This document shows positions 28,210 to 37,588 of a stretch of 53,905 nucleotides of DNA, piece by piece. The notes beneath the pieces are model-generated. The model had not been told where the DNA came from. It did not search any database and saw only the letters and a program-made list of their open reading frames with translations. Position 1 is the first letter of the stretch. Every line of letters starts with the position of its first letter. This DNA is from an uncultured Paracoccaceae bacterium (GTDB lineage: Bacteria; Pseudomonadota; Alphaproteobacteria; Rhodobacterales; Rhodobacteraceae): positions 1-53,905 of the forward strand of contig CAJJAR010000036.1 in NCBI GenBank assembly GCA_905182105.1. The letters are read 5' to 3'. A program made the translations under genes and the position numbers.

Positions 28210-29386
28210 TTATTTTAGGCGAGATCGCAGAACACGGATCATGTTTTCTCCCATGACCTTGCGAATGTCGGCATCTGTCAGCTCGGCCTCTCGCAGTGCG
28301 TGGGTCAGTGCAGGAAGCTCTGATGTGTCAAACGCGGTTTCAACAGAGCCATCAAAATCAGAGCCAAGCGATACGTGATCAACGCCAACTGCGTCTACGC
28401 CCGCTTTGATCTTGCGTGCGATTCCAAATGGTGAGATGTTGCCGCAAGCGACTTCAGCCCAGTAGCCCATTCCTAAGACGCCACCAGAAGCAGCGATTTC
28501 CCCCATTAACTCGTCAGTAAAGTTGCGCTTAGTTGGGCAGTGCCCATGAAGGCCAGTGTGACTAACGATGATTGGCATAGAGGTGATAGCGAGCACATCA
28601 ACCGCCACTTGCGGTGAGGAGTGAGCAAGGTCAAGCACCATGCCGCGCGTTTCGATTTCAGCCACAACAGAACGTCCGAACGCTGTAAGCCCCAAGTTGC
28701 TTTCGCCGTGCAACGAGCCACTAAGTTCGTTGTCAAAAAAGTGCTGTAGGCCGATGACACGGTGGCCAGCAGACTCGATTTTGTCCATATTCGCAAGATC
28801 ACCCTCAAGTGGGGTGTGCGCCCTCGATCCCAAGGATACCGCCCACGCCCGTGCTGCCAGCCGCACGGGCGGTGAGATGGTTTTCGAGGTCCGCTAGGGA
28901 TGTAATAATGGTCAATCTATCAGGTATTCTATCGGCCAAGCGGTGTAGTTTTTCTGCTTGGTACATGGCGCGCTCAAGGATCGACCCCCATGTGCGGATA
29001 GGCCAAAGTTGCCCAATCGCAAGCGGGGTGCCTTTTGTCAAAGGCATCACTGGAATTGCTGTCATAGCTTTGACCAGCCGGGCTTTTAGTAACGGCTGTG
29101 AACACCTGAATGGCAACCCCACCTTCAATAAGGTGTGGAATGTCGACCTTACCACGTGTTCCACGCTTGGCTAAGTCCTGCTGCCACAACAGGCTATCGG
29201 CGTGCCAATCGCCGATCACAAGGGTGTCATGGAGCGCTTGGGCTGTGGCCAAAACTGGGTATGGGTCATGAGGTACGATGCTATTGCGGTTTTTTCAACG
29301 TAGCCTGGCGCGATTATTAAGAAGGCGATCATGGCAATGGCGAGAACAAGCTAGAGTTGTCTGATCCGTTTCCCCAATACACGCAT
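28210..29386 (-). pseudogene. M19 membrane dipeptidase pseudogene
   Basis: This is a degenerate gene for a membrane-anchored M19 dipeptidase with canonical zinc ligands (GDWHADSLLW, GIEGAH, DLAHSS, VSHTGLHG). Reading from ATG at 29386 the N-terminal anchor (LAIAMIAFLIIAPGYVEK) is cut by TAG at codon 12 (29351-29353). The frame then shifts near 29287, again near 29030 between FDK and PLAIGQLWPIRTW, and again at about 28810, where one extra base splits GAH from LEGDL. The last 218 codons are open. One nonsense and three frameshifts make a sequencing cause unlikely. It ends five bases after the Rieske gene on the other strand. Confidence 0.9.
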
Positions 29387-29481
29387 TGCCGGCCTCTTTG
29401 GTTTTAGCTGACTGCATCGTAAATCAGATCAAGATCAAGACAAGAGCCAAGGTGGTTTTTTGCAAAATTTGGAGACATGAA

Positions 29482-29751
29482 ATGGTCGGCGGTTGTTCAA
29501 AAGATGGAGCTGTTAGTAAACAGATTGAAGCATCAATCAATGATGAGTTGGCCCGCATGCAAGCGCGCAAAGTTCCTTTGGGCTCAAGCCTGTCACATTG
29601 TGCAGAGTGTAAGGAGCAGATTTCGGAACAACGGCGGTTGGCGGTGGTTGAGGTGAAGTTGTGCCTTGACTGTGTTCGAGAGCGTGAGACCCAGCATCAA
29701 AATCGTGTTGGGATCAATCGCCGCGGTAGTAAGGAAAGCCAGTTGAAGTGA
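29482..29751 (+). CDS. DksA/TraR-type C4 zinc-finger protein (YbiI-like)
   Basis: This is an 89-residue protein of the short DksA/TraR family. The four zinc cysteines are in CAECKEQ and CLDCVRE, separated by 17 residues, near the middle to C-terminus. A helical N-terminal part precedes them. Family members bind the RNA polymerase secondary channel; the short YbiI-type proteins are less well understood. ATG 29482 is chosen because GGAGACATGAA precedes it; the longer frame to 29386 lacks a ribosome site and overlaps the dipeptidase pseudogene start region. It is convergent with pepF, with a hairpin between. Confidence 0.88.
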   Translation: MVGGCSKDGAVSKQIEASINDELARMQARKVPLGSSLSHCAECKEQISEQRRLAVVEVKLCLDCVRERETQHQNRVGINRRGSKESQLK

Positions 29752-29815
29752 GCGTTTGACGTATTCTCTGAGCGGCCCTTCTGGGAGAGTTTGTTTGGTA
29801 AGGTGAAGTGGGATC

Positions 29816-29841
29816 GGTCACGCGCTGTTGTGCGCGTGACC
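29816..29841. terminator. hairpin between the convergent zinc-finger and pepF genes
   Basis: GGTCACGCGC (29816-29825) pairs perfectly with GCGCGTGACC (29832-29841) with a six-base loop. There is only a weak T stretch (AATTTAGTTT) on the plus side. It is probably a shared terminator or stabilising stem. Confidence 0.6.
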
Positions 29842-29850
29842 AATTTAGTT

Positions 29851-31683
29851 TCAGTCTTCCATGGCTTCGAGTTCGTCGATGAACCCTGAGATCATTGAAA
29901 GACCTTTGTCCCAGAATTTTGGATCAGACGCATCAAGACCAAATGGGGCAAGCAGTTCTTTGTGGTGCTTGGATCCTCCAGCTTTAAGCATCTCGAAGTA
30001 TTTGTCCTCAAAGCCTTCGTCACCTTCCGCGTAGACGGCATACAGTGCGTTCACGAGGCCGTCGCCGAAAGCATAGGCGTAGACGTAGAACGGTGAGTGG
30101 ACGAAGTGGGGGATATAGGCCCAGAAGGTTTCATAACCGTCCATGAATTCGAATGCTGGCCCGAGGCTTTCGCCTTGTACACTCATCCAAATATCATTGA
30201 TATTTTCTGGGGTGAGTTCGCCTTGAGCACGTGCTGCGTGAAGTTTGCACTCAAAATCATAGAACGCGATTTGGCGCACAACTGTGTTGATCATGTCCTC
30301 GACTTTGCCAGCCAAAAGGATGCGGCGTTCTGATTTGGTTTCAGCCCCGTCAAGCATCTTGCGGAATGTAAGCATTTCGCCAAAGACGGAAGCCGTTTCA
30401 GCTAGCGTGAGTGGGGTCGAGGATAGCATTTCGCCTTGTCCTGCGGCCAAAACTTGGTGCACGCCGTGGCCCAACTCGTGGGCCAATGTCATGACATCAC
30501 GTGGTTTTCCCAAGTAATTTAGCATCACGTATGGGTGCACATTCGTCACGGTCGGGTGTGCAAATGCACCTGGGGCCTTACCCGGCTTTACACCTGCATC
30601 AATCCAGCCGTCTGAGAAGAAGGGTGCTGCGAGTTCGCCCATACGTGGGTCAAACGCGTTATAGGCTGACATCACCATGTCTTCGGCTGTGGCCCAATCG
30701 ACGATGCGGGTGTCTTCCATTGGGAGGGGCGCGTTGCGGTCCCAAACCTGCATCACATCAAGCCCCAGCCATTTGCGCTTTAGTTCGTAATAACGGTGGC
30801 TGAGTTTGGGATAGGCGGCGACAACAGCATTACGCAGTGCCTCTACGACTTCGGGTTCTACATCGTTGGATAAATGACGGCCTGTTTGCGGTGTTTCCAT
30901 ACCACGCCAGCGGTCGATAATTTCTTTTTCCTTGGCTTGCGTATTGTGTACACGGGCGAAGGTTTTGACATTGGCCCCAAAGACTTCAGCCAATTCACGT
31001 GATGCTGCTTCGCGGACACTGCGATCGGGGTCCGTTAGCAGGTTTAATGTGCCCTCAATGTTGAGAAGTTCACCTTCCACGTTGAACTCAAGTCCAGCGA
31101 TGGTTTCATCAAACAGGCGTTCCCATGCATCGCCGACGACACCCAAGTCGTGCATGAATTTTTCCAACTCGTCAGACAGCTGGTATTTCTTCATTGCGCG
31201 GATGCGGTCAAATACTGGTTTGTAACGCGCCAGATCAGCATTGGCGGCTAAAAGTGCTTCCATGTGATCGTCGTCTAATGTGTTAAGCTCAAGCGTGAAA
31301 AAGACCAGTGGCGTTGTGTAGTTGGTAATTTTTTCTTGCGCATCCGACATAAATTTTGCGCGACTCGCATCTGTTGTCGTTTGGTAATAGCGCAGGCCAG
31401 CATAGGACATGATGCGTCCAGCGACTTGGTTGATCTTTTCGTTGCGGAGGACACAATCAAGCAAACCATTGGCATCAAGACTGGCGAGCTTGTTTTCATA
31501 GTCGACGGCAAAAGACGCGCACTCAGCTTCAAGCCATTCTAGATCGCGTGTGAGTTCGGGTGCGTCTTCGCCAGTGTATAGGTCATCTAGATTCCATTCA
31601 GGGAGATCGCCCATTGGGCCATCGCTATTTACGCCTCCGGATCCGGTGTTTGCATCTTGGGTGGGGAAGGGGAGTTGGAACAT
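29851..31683 (-). CDS. pepF: oligoendopeptidase F (M3 family zinc peptidase)
   Basis: PepF is a cytoplasmic zinc endopeptidase that cuts short peptides. The 610-residue protein has an N-terminal helical M3 domain and the zinc motif HELGH in ALAHELGHGVHQ near residue 400, with the third ligand glutamate in TLAETASVFGE. The ATG at 31683 is chosen because GTGAGG lies six bases upstream; the four extra codons to 31695 have no site. It is monocistronic by layout, convergent with the zinc-finger gene and separated by 186 bases from the hydrolase gene. Role in general peptide turnover is inferred. Confidence 0.94.
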   Translation of the reverse strand: MFQLPFPTQDANTGSGGVNSDGPMGDLPEWNLDDLYTGEDAPELTRDLEWLEAECASFAVDYENKLASLDANGLLDCVLRNEKINQVAGRIMSYAGLRYYQTTTDASRAKFMSDAQEKITNYTTPLVFFTLELNTLDDDHMEALLAANADLARYKPVFDRIRAMKKYQLSDELEKFMHDLGVVGDAWERLFDETIAGLEFNVEGELLNIEGTLNLLTDPDRSVREAASRELAEVFGANVKTFARVHNTQAKEKEIIDRWRGMETPQTGRHLSNDVEPEVVEALRNAVVAAYPKLSHRYYELKRKWLGLDVMQVWDRNAPLPMEDTRIVDWATAEDMVMSAYNAFDPRMGELAAPFFSDGWIDAGVKPGKAPGAFAHPTVTNVHPYVMLNYLGKPRDVMTLAHELGHGVHQVLAAGQGEMLSSTPLTLAETASVFGEMLTFRKMLDGAETKSERRILLAGKVEDMINTVVRQIAFYDFECKLHAARAQGELTPENINDIWMSVQGESLGPAFEFMDGYETFWAYIPHFVHSPFYVYAYAFGDGLVNALYAVYAEGDEGFEDKYFEMLKAGGSKHHKELLAPFGLDASDPKFWDKGLSMISGFIDELEAMED

Positions 31684-31869
31684 TTGAAGCCTCACTGTTT
31701 TTCTAGTTCAATAGGTATGTGCGAGGGGCAGGCAGGACAAGGCACAAATACGCAAATGCTGCGCGCAGGCGCTGCTTGCGGACCCGCTTATGTGTGTATT
31801 TTGATGAAGCGGGTGCCCGTCTGTCACAGAACACCGTTTTGCTAAGGCTGAATATCAGTCTTGCTAAGT

Positions 31870-32805
31870 TTAGTCCGCGAATAGTGCTGCAATCTGATCA
31901 AAAGCATCATCACGTATACCTTGGCGCTCCATGAGGATTTCGTGCTCTGCATCCTCGACAAGGGTAAGGTTGCCGTTGTCCCACCGTTTCATACGGTCAT
32001 AGATCGAGCTAACACGCACAATCCGCTCATTTGTGCCTAAGAATGTGAGCGTTGGAATGTCAGGGGAAGGTAGCGCTGCAAGAGACCGTGTCTCTCTTAA
32101 GGCTTCACGTAACCAGATAAAACTGGGCCCACCAAGACCAAGAGCGCTGTATTTGGCCACTTGATCTGTCATGAGTTCAAACATTGTGGGATCGGTGGTC
32201 AGCATGTTGTCTTCATAGGGCGCTGTTAGCACATAGGATTCAGGTGATGTAGTTGGTGGGTAGGATGCGCCTTTACCGAGCAATGGCATAATATGACCTA
32301 AAATCCATGCGACGGGGCGCAAATGTGGGGCAATATGAATGCCAAACATTGGTGCAGAAAAAGCGACAGCCTTGACTGGCAACCCGTTTTTCAAAGCACG
32401 AAGTCCGATGGCACCACCCATCGAATGGGCGACAAGGTAGTATGGCTTTGGAAGAGTTAATTCCTCGGCAGCTCTCAAGAGTGCGCCGACATCTTTTTGA
32501 TAATCGTGGAATTTTTCGACATGCCCGACCATTGGGTCACTCAATAAGCGATCTGCCAAACCTTGGCCGCGCCAATCGACTGCTATCGTGCAATATCCAC
32601 GGCTCTCTAGGTCCGCGGCGCACGCTGCGTATTTTTCAACGTATTCGGTGCGGCCGGGGAATAGCAAAATTGTACCCCGAGCCGAGTTTTCTGCCCAGAC
32701 TGCCAGTCTGATACGTTTGTTGTCTGATGTGGTGGCCCAATAAGCCGTCGCATTATCACCCAGTGGGCAAATGTCAGCGTAAAAAGGTGCGGCAGTCAAA
32801 GTCAT
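31870..32805 (-). CDS. alpha/beta hydrolase (lysophospholipase / monoacylglycerol lipase-like)
   Basis: This is a 311-residue serine hydrolase of the Hydrolase_4 (S33-like) group. The nucleophile elbow is AHSMGGA, around residue 127. The oxyanion region LLFPGRTEYVEKY is typical of PldB-type proteins, and the catalytic histidine lies in EDAEHEILME near the C-terminus. No signal peptide is seen, so it acts in the cytoplasm or at the inner membrane face. It begins 11 bases after the SCP2 gene stop, so the two form an operon, consistent with lipid turnover. Exact ester substrate is unknown. Confidence 0.87.
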   Translation of the reverse strand: MTLTAAPFYADICPLGDNATAYWATTSDNKRIRLAVWAENSARGTILLFPGRTEYVEKYAACAADLESRGYCTIAVDWRGQGLADRLLSDPMVGHVEKFHDYQKDVGALLRAAEELTLPKPYYLVAHSMGGAIGLRALKNGLPVKAVAFSAPMFGIHIAPHLRPVAWILGHIMPLLGKGASYPPTTSPESYVLTAPYEDNMLTTDPTMFELMTDQVAKYSALGLGGPSFIWLREALRETRSLAALPSPDIPTLTFLGTNERIVRVSSIYDRMKRWDNGNLTLVEDAEHEILMERQGIRDDAFDQIAALFAD

Positions 32806-32816
32806 ATTACTAGATT

Positions 32817-33107
32817 CTAGCCTAAAACAGAGGCCAATTTCATTGCCATGCCCATGTCGCCATCGACCTTAAGCTTACCTGTCATAAATGCGCTGGTTGC
32901 GTTTGTATCACCAGCCAAGATGCCTTCGAACGTTTCTGCGTCAGCACTTAGGGTTACATCTGTTTCATCGTCGCCCGCACGTGCGCCATCAGCGTCGATT
33001 ACAACGCCGCCTTCGCCTTCGATGTCGAACTTAGCGGAGCCATCAAATGCTGCTCCTGCCAGTTTTTCGTTTAATGCAGTAACAGCTGCGTTGATAATAT
33101 CACTCAT
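32817..33107 (-). CDS. SCP2 sterol-carrier domain protein
   Basis: This is a stand-alone SCP2 domain of 96 residues that probably binds lipids or fatty acyl groups. The pattern of strands with GVVIDADGARAGDDETDVTLSA, then MTGKLKVDGDMGMAMKLAS near the end, is typical. It is first in a two-gene operon with an alpha/beta hydrolase downstream and is divergent from a TPR protein gene. It lacks any catalytic feature. Bacterial single-domain SCP2 proteins are common but rarely studied. Confidence 0.9.
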   Translation of the reverse strand: MSDIINAAVTALNEKLAGAAFDGSAKFDIEGEGGVVIDADGARAGDDETDVTLSADAETFEGILAGDTNATSAFMTGKLKVDGDMGMAMKLASVLG

Positions 33108-33180
33108 GTGTTATGGCCCTTTTGGCTATTTTGCGCAGACTGCTATGGAAATGCGGCTGCGTCCTCTTACGTTGTTACAT

Positions 33181-33738
33181 ATGGGCATCAAAACAACGAA
33201 CCTCAAACTTACCGTCGCGGCAATTATGATAACAGTCATAAATTCCATACCATTGGCTGCGCAATCGGTCACCTCTGATTTGTTGGCACAGCTAAAAACT
33301 GCCGAAGTTAGAGACGTTGCCAAAATTGAACGAGCACTAAAGCTGGAGTGGTCGCGATCTGGATCTAAAGCATTAGATTTGCTTCTTTTTCGTGGACGTG
33401 AGGCGATGGCTTCTGGAGACCCAAATGCTGCAATTGAACATTTCACCGCGCTAACAGATCATGCCCCAAACTTTGCTGAGGGTTGGCATGCGCGTGCGAT
33501 AGCCTATTTTGAGGTCGAATTGCTGGGTCCTGCGTTAGGTGACTTGAAACGCTCATTGGTGTTGAACCCCAACAATTTTGATGCTGTTTTTGGCCTTGGC
33601 TCTATGATGATGACATTCGAAGATTTTCCCCGTGCAGAAAAGGCATTTCGGGAGGTTCTGCGCTTGCATCCTCATCACGAAAACGCGACCATTGCACTTG
33701 AACGGCTTGAAAGCCAAGGAATCGAGCGTGAGCTGTAA
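33181..33738 (+). CDS. exported TPR-repeat protein
   Basis: This is a 185-residue protein with a likely signal peptide (basic GIKTTNLK, then LTVAAIMITVINSIPLAAQS). Two or three tetratricopeptide repeats follow, visible as PNAAIEHFTALTDHAPNFAEGW, AYFEVELLGPALGDLKRSLVLN and FPRAEKAFREVLRLHPHHENA. ATG 33181 gives the best signal peptide, although ribosome sites are poor at this and at ATG 33145; the open frame extends back into the SCP2 gene, which is not credible. It precedes the helicase gene by 25 bases and may be co-transcribed with it. Function would be protein binding in the periplasm. Confidence 0.75.
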   Translation: MGIKTTNLKLTVAAIMITVINSIPLAAQSVTSDLLAQLKTAEVRDVAKIERALKLEWSRSGSKALDLLLFRGREAMASGDPNAAIEHFTALTDHAPNFAEGWHARAIAYFEVELLGPALGDLKRSLVLNPNNFDAVFGLGSMMMTFEDFPRAEKAFREVLRLHPHHENATIALERLESQGIEREL

Positions 33739-33763
33739 AAGCTTGGGCCATTAAGGGAATGTA

Positions 33764-36496
33764 GTGTCGCTGAACGGACGCGTCGTGGCCGTTTTGGGTC
33801 CGACAAACACAGGCAAAACCACTTACGCAATCGAGCGCATGTTGGGGCATCGGACGGGTATCATTGGCCTACCGCTGCGCCTTTTGGCGCGCGAGGTTTA
33901 TGACCGCATCGTCGCTATTCGTGGGCCATCGGTTGTGGCCTTGGTCACAGGCGAAGAGCGCATTGTCCCACCGCGTACTCAGTATTGGGTGTGTACGGTT
34001 GAGGCTATGCCAGAAGGCATGGGGTGCGATTTTCTAGCAGTTGATGAAATCCAAGTATGTGCAGATCCTGAGCGTGGCCATATATTCACGGATCGCTTGT
34101 TGCGTGCTCGTGGTCTGAAGGAAACGCTTTTTCTTGGCTCTGATACTATGCGAGGGGCGATTGCCGAACTCATCCCTGAAGCACAATTTTTGCGACGAGA
34201 ACGAATGTCTGAGCTGACGTATGTTGGCCAAAAAAAGATCAGCCGCATGCGTCCTCGCAGCGCGATTGTCGGGTTCTCCGTCGAAAACGTTTATGCGATT
34301 GCTGAACTACTGCGACGTCAAAAGGGTGGGGCGGCTGTTGTGATGGGTGCACTTAGCCCGCGGACGCGTAACGCTCAGGTTGAGATGTATCAAAACGGAG
34401 AGGTCGATTATTTGGTGGCAACAGATGCCATTGGGATGGGGTTGAACCTGGATGTTGATCACGTTGCATTTTCTGCGCTGTCCAAATTCGATGGGCGCCG
34501 TATGCGTCCACTTGCGCCTAACGAGCTAGCGCAAATTGCTGGGCGGGCAGGGCGCGGCCTAAAAGATGGCACATTCGGTGTGACGGGGGACGCTCGTCCG
34601 CTTGATGATGGCATGGCACAGGCCATTATGGACCATAAATTTACACCTCAGCGAAAATTAAATTTCCGCAATCATGCGCTTCAATTTGGCAGTGTTGACC
34701 GTCTGATTCAGACACTTGAGGCATCGCCAGACCACGAAATGTTGGTGAAAGCCCGAGAAGCTGACGATTTAGCAACACTTAAAAACCTATCCCAAGTTGG
34801 GGAAGTGAGTGCGCGTGCAACAGATGGGCCATCGGTCAGGTTGTTATGGGATGCATGCCGTTTACCGGACTTTCGAGGCATTGGTCGGGGGACCCATGCG
34901 GACCTTGTAGCCGTTATTTATAACTATTTACACCAAAGTGGGTGCATTCCAGACGAATGGATGGAAAGACAGATCAAAGTGATTGATCGGACTGATGGAG
35001 ACATCGATACCTTGTCCAAACGGCTCGCTTTTATTCGAACTTGGACCTATGTGGCACAACGCAAAGGTTGGACAAATGACGAAAGTCATTGGCGTGAGCA
35101 GACGCGTTCTGTAGAAGACAGGTTGTCGGATGCGCTGCACGAGCGTTTGACCCAAAGATTTGTAGATCGGCGCACATCCGTGCTTTTGCGCCGATTGGGA
35201 CAGAAGGAAGCCATGGTGGCCGAAGTAAACGACGCAGGTGAAGTGACTGTAGAGGGTGAATTTGTAGGCAAACTGGATGGTTTCCGGTTTAGTCAGGACA
35301 AAGGCACTGGAGTGGCTGAGGCCAAAACGATCAAAACGGCGGCGCTTCAAGCGTTAGCCCCGCAGTTTCATCTGCGCGCTGATCGGTTTTATAACGCTCC
35401 TGATACAGAAATTGATTACACGGAACAGGGCGGCCTTATGTGGGGTACCTCTGCCGTTGGTAAACTTGTCGCTGGCGCAGATGCGCTTAAGCCACGGGTT
35501 GAAGTCTTTGTTGATGACGTCGCTGGGCCAGAGGTTGCTGAAAAAGTGCAACGTCGCTTGCAGCACTTCATCGATCGCAAGGTTGCGGCCTTGTTTGAGC
35601 CGTTGTTGAACCTTGGTCGTGACGAGGTGTTGACAGGTTTAGCGCGCGGCTTTGCATTCCAATTGGTCGAAAACATGGGGGTGTTGCCACGCTCTGTGGT
35701 GGCCAACGAAGTTAAGGCACTTGATCAAGATGCTCGTGGCGCATTGCGCAAACACGGTATCCGTTTTGGTCAATTCACCATCTTTATGCCATTGTTGTTG
35801 AAGCCCGCTGCGACGCGTCTGCGTTTGGTGCTTTGGTCTTTGAACAAAGGACTGGATGTTTTTCCTGAATCGCCTCCTCCTGGCTTGGTCACAATCCCAG
35901 CTGAAAAGGGTGTGACGGAAGGGGCCGACACGATGTCTGGCTACCGCATTGCAGGCGAACGCGCCATCCGCATCGATATGTTGGAACGTCTTGCTGACAT
36001 GCTGCGCTCAGAGGACTCACGTGGAGGATTTGAAGCCAAAGCTGACATGTTGTCCATTACAGGTATGACGCTTGAGCAATTTGCGGATCTTATGCAGGGC
36101 CTTGGTTACAGAGCTGAAAAAGGTGAACGTGCTAAAGTTAAAACTGCACCGGCTGTTGTTGATACACCTGCGGAGGCAGAAGTTGATGCTCCAGCGGCAC
36201 CTACTGAAGCGACTGATACTGAAGCACCTGTGGCAGAGGTCGAGATGGAGGTGTTCTACACCTTCACTTGGTCACGTGCACCGCGTGCAAACACACGTCC
36301 AGCCCGCACTGGCGATAAGCCAAGCAGTGAAAGCCGTGGCAAAGGCAAACCTAAAGGTAAGCCACGTGGTGCCAACAAAGGTGCGCGCGACGACAAAGCA
36401 AAGTCTTTCTCTGCTCGTCCAACAAAACCTGAGAAGAAAATCGATCCCGACAATCCGTTTGCAGCGGCATTGATGGGATTGAAAAGCGGTAAGTAA
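33764..36496 (+). CDS. SUV3-like ATP-dependent RNA helicase
   Basis: This is a 910-residue superfamily 2 helicase of the SUV3-type. The N-terminal motor has Walker A GPTNTGKTT (12-20), a DEIQ box (AVDEIQVC near residue 92), and motif VI QIAGRAGRG near 265. A long middle domain follows, then an alanine/proline/glutamate-rich linker and a basic tail (SRGKGKPKGKPRGANKGARD). GTG 33764 follows AGGGA. The S4-domain RNA-binding gene starts one base after its stop, suggesting a common RNA-related task. Mitochondrial SUV3 partners with RNA-degrading enzymes; the bacterial role is not established. Confidence 0.88.
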   Translation: MSLNGRVVAVLGPTNTGKTTYAIERMLGHRTGIIGLPLRLLAREVYDRIVAIRGPSVVALVTGEERIVPPRTQYWVCTVEAMPEGMGCDFLAVDEIQVCADPERGHIFTDRLLRARGLKETLFLGSDTMRGAIAELIPEAQFLRRERMSELTYVGQKKISRMRPRSAIVGFSVENVYAIAELLRRQKGGAAVVMGALSPRTRNAQVEMYQNGEVDYLVATDAIGMGLNLDVDHVAFSALSKFDGRRMRPLAPNELAQIAGRAGRGLKDGTFGVTGDARPLDDGMAQAIMDHKFTPQRKLNFRNHALQFGSVDRLIQTLEASPDHEMLVKAREADDLATLKNLSQVGEVSARATDGPSVRLLWDACRLPDFRGIGRGTHADLVAVIYNYLHQSGCIPDEWMERQIKVIDRTDGDIDTLSKRLAFIRTWTYVAQRKGWTNDESHWREQTRSVEDRLSDALHERLTQRFVDRRTSVLLRRLGQKEAMVAEVNDAGEVTVEGEFVGKLDGFRFSQDKGTGVAEAKTIKTAALQALAPQFHLRADRFYNAPDTEIDYTEQGGLMWGTSAVGKLVAGADALKPRVEVFVDDVAGPEVAEKVQRRLQHFIDRKVAALFEPLLNLGRDEVLTGLARGFAFQLVENMGVLPRSVVANEVKALDQDARGALRKHGIRFGQFTIFMPLLLKPAATRLRLVLWSLNKGLDVFPESPPPGLVTIPAEKGVTEGADTMSGYRIAGERAIRIDMLERLADMLRSEDSRGGFEAKADMLSITGMTLEQFADLMQGLGYRAEKGERAKVKTAPAVVDTPAEAEVDAPAAPTEATDTEAPVAEVEMEVFYTFTWSRAPRANTRPARTGDKPSSESRGKGKPKGKPRGANKGARDDKAKSFSARPTKPEKKIDPDNPFAAALMGLKSGK

Positions 36497-36904
36497 GTGA
36501 GTGATCCGTCGGGCAAACAACGGCTAGACAAATGGCTGTGGTTTGCCCGTTTCTTCAAGACGAGGTCATTGGCAGCGACCCGTGTTGCTGCTGGCGATGT
36601 TCGGGTTGATGGGGAACGAGTCACCAAACGATCCACGCTCATCCAAGCAGGCAACGTTTTAACCTTTGCAGTCGGTACACAAACGCGTGTTATTCAAATT
36701 GATGATATCGGTGATCGCCGTGGTCCAGCGCCTGAAGCACAAGAACTTTACACCGATCTGACCCCGCCCGAGGTCAAGCTTGAGAACAAACATCCTGCAA
36801 ACCCTAGCTTTGAAGGAAAAGGGCGCCCGACCAAGCGCGATCGCCGTAAAGGTGATCTTTATCGCATTCATTCCTTCAGCGACGTCAGAGACGACCTTGA
36901 ATGA
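36497..36904 (+). CDS. S4-domain RNA-binding protein (Hsp15-like)
   Basis: This is a 135-residue protein with an N-terminal S4 domain (QRLDKWLWFARFFKTRSLAA and GDVRVDGERV, about residues 8-50). Hsp15 relatives bind free 50S subunits carrying nascent chains. The C-terminal tail is basic and variable (RPTKRDRRKGDLYRIH). It starts with GTG directly after the helicase stop, so translation is coupled. The next gene, a ferredoxin, lies 54 bases on. Confidence 0.88.
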   Translation: MSDPSGKQRLDKWLWFARFFKTRSLAATRVAAGDVRVDGERVTKRSTLIQAGNVLTFAVGTQTRVIQIDDIGDRRGPAPEAQELYTDLTPPEVKLENKHPANPSFEGKGRPTKRDRRKGDLYRIHSFSDVRDDLE

Positions 36905-36958
36905 TCCTCTCCACTGAATTAGCAAGTCCAACGAACCGTTAAAAACGAGCGACCCTAT

Positions 36959-37294
36959 ATGACATATATCGTCAATGATTCTTGCATCGCCTGCAAATAC
37001 ACAGACTGCGTCGAAGTCTGCCCCGTAGATTGTTTCTACGAGGGTGAAAACATGTTGGTCATTCATCCAGATGAATGCATCGATTGCGGAGTTTGTGAAC
37101 CCGAATGCCCTGCAGATGCTATTCGCCCTGATATTGAGCCTGACATGGAAAAGTGGGTTGAGTTTAACCGTAAGTATTCTGAGCTATGGCCGGTTATCAT
37201 CACCAAAAAAGACCAACTTCCGAATGCGGAGGAAATGGACGGCAAAGAAGGCAAGATGGAGCTCTTCTCTGAAGCACCAGGTGAGGGTGGCTAA
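36959..37294 (+). CDS. fdxA: 7Fe ferredoxin FdxA
   Basis: This is a 111-residue soluble electron carrier with one [3Fe-4S] and one [4Fe-4S] cluster. Cys9 and Cys17 with a later cysteine bind the 3Fe cluster, and Cys21 with the [12 protein letters not shown] motif builds the 4Fe cluster. Residues 1-60 hold the clusters, and the helical C-terminal extension ([16 protein letters not shown]) is typical of the Azotobacter FdI type. Downstream lies a terminator and then carD. Its redox partner is not visible here. Confidence 0.95.
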   Translation: MTYIVNDSCIACKYTDCVEVCPVDCFYEGENMLVIHPDECIDCGVCEPECPADAIRPDIEPDMEKWVEFNRKYSELWPVIITKKDQLPNAEEMDGKEGKMELFSEAPGEGG

Positions 37295-37378
37295 GCCACT
37301 ATTGATTCGCGGTGCTGGTGCTGAAATTCGCTTTCAGCCATGAATTTAACAAAGTAATTCGTTATTTTTAGTTAAAAG

Positions 37379-37411
37379 GCCTCCCAGCGAACTTTCTTGG
37401 GGGGCTTTTTT
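37379..37411 (+). terminator. intrinsic terminator after fdxA
   Basis: GCCTCCCAG (37379-37387) pairs with TTGGGGGGC (37397-37405), including G-T pairs, followed by six T. It separates the helicase-S4-fdxA group from carD. Confidence 0.82.
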
Positions 37412-37588
37412 GTGGTATGTTGCTTGAGTATATAACCCAACGGATCAATTCCCTGCTCAGCTATTTTCAAGAAGCTGGGCTCAGAAATCACTGAAAAACT
37501 GCAAATATGACGTGGCATCGATGCCCCGCCCGTTGCAGTTTTGACTTTGAGTGCTGCATGGAAATTATCTGTTCTCTGAGGAAAATGA

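Noticed and set aside
31684..31869. possible small gene between pepF and the hydrolase gene
   Set aside because: Frames there are short, overlap pepF or have no ribosome site; nothing convincing is seen.
32848..33180. N-terminal extension of the TPR protein frame
   Set aside because: It is antisense to the SCP2 gene; the signal peptide begins only at 33181.
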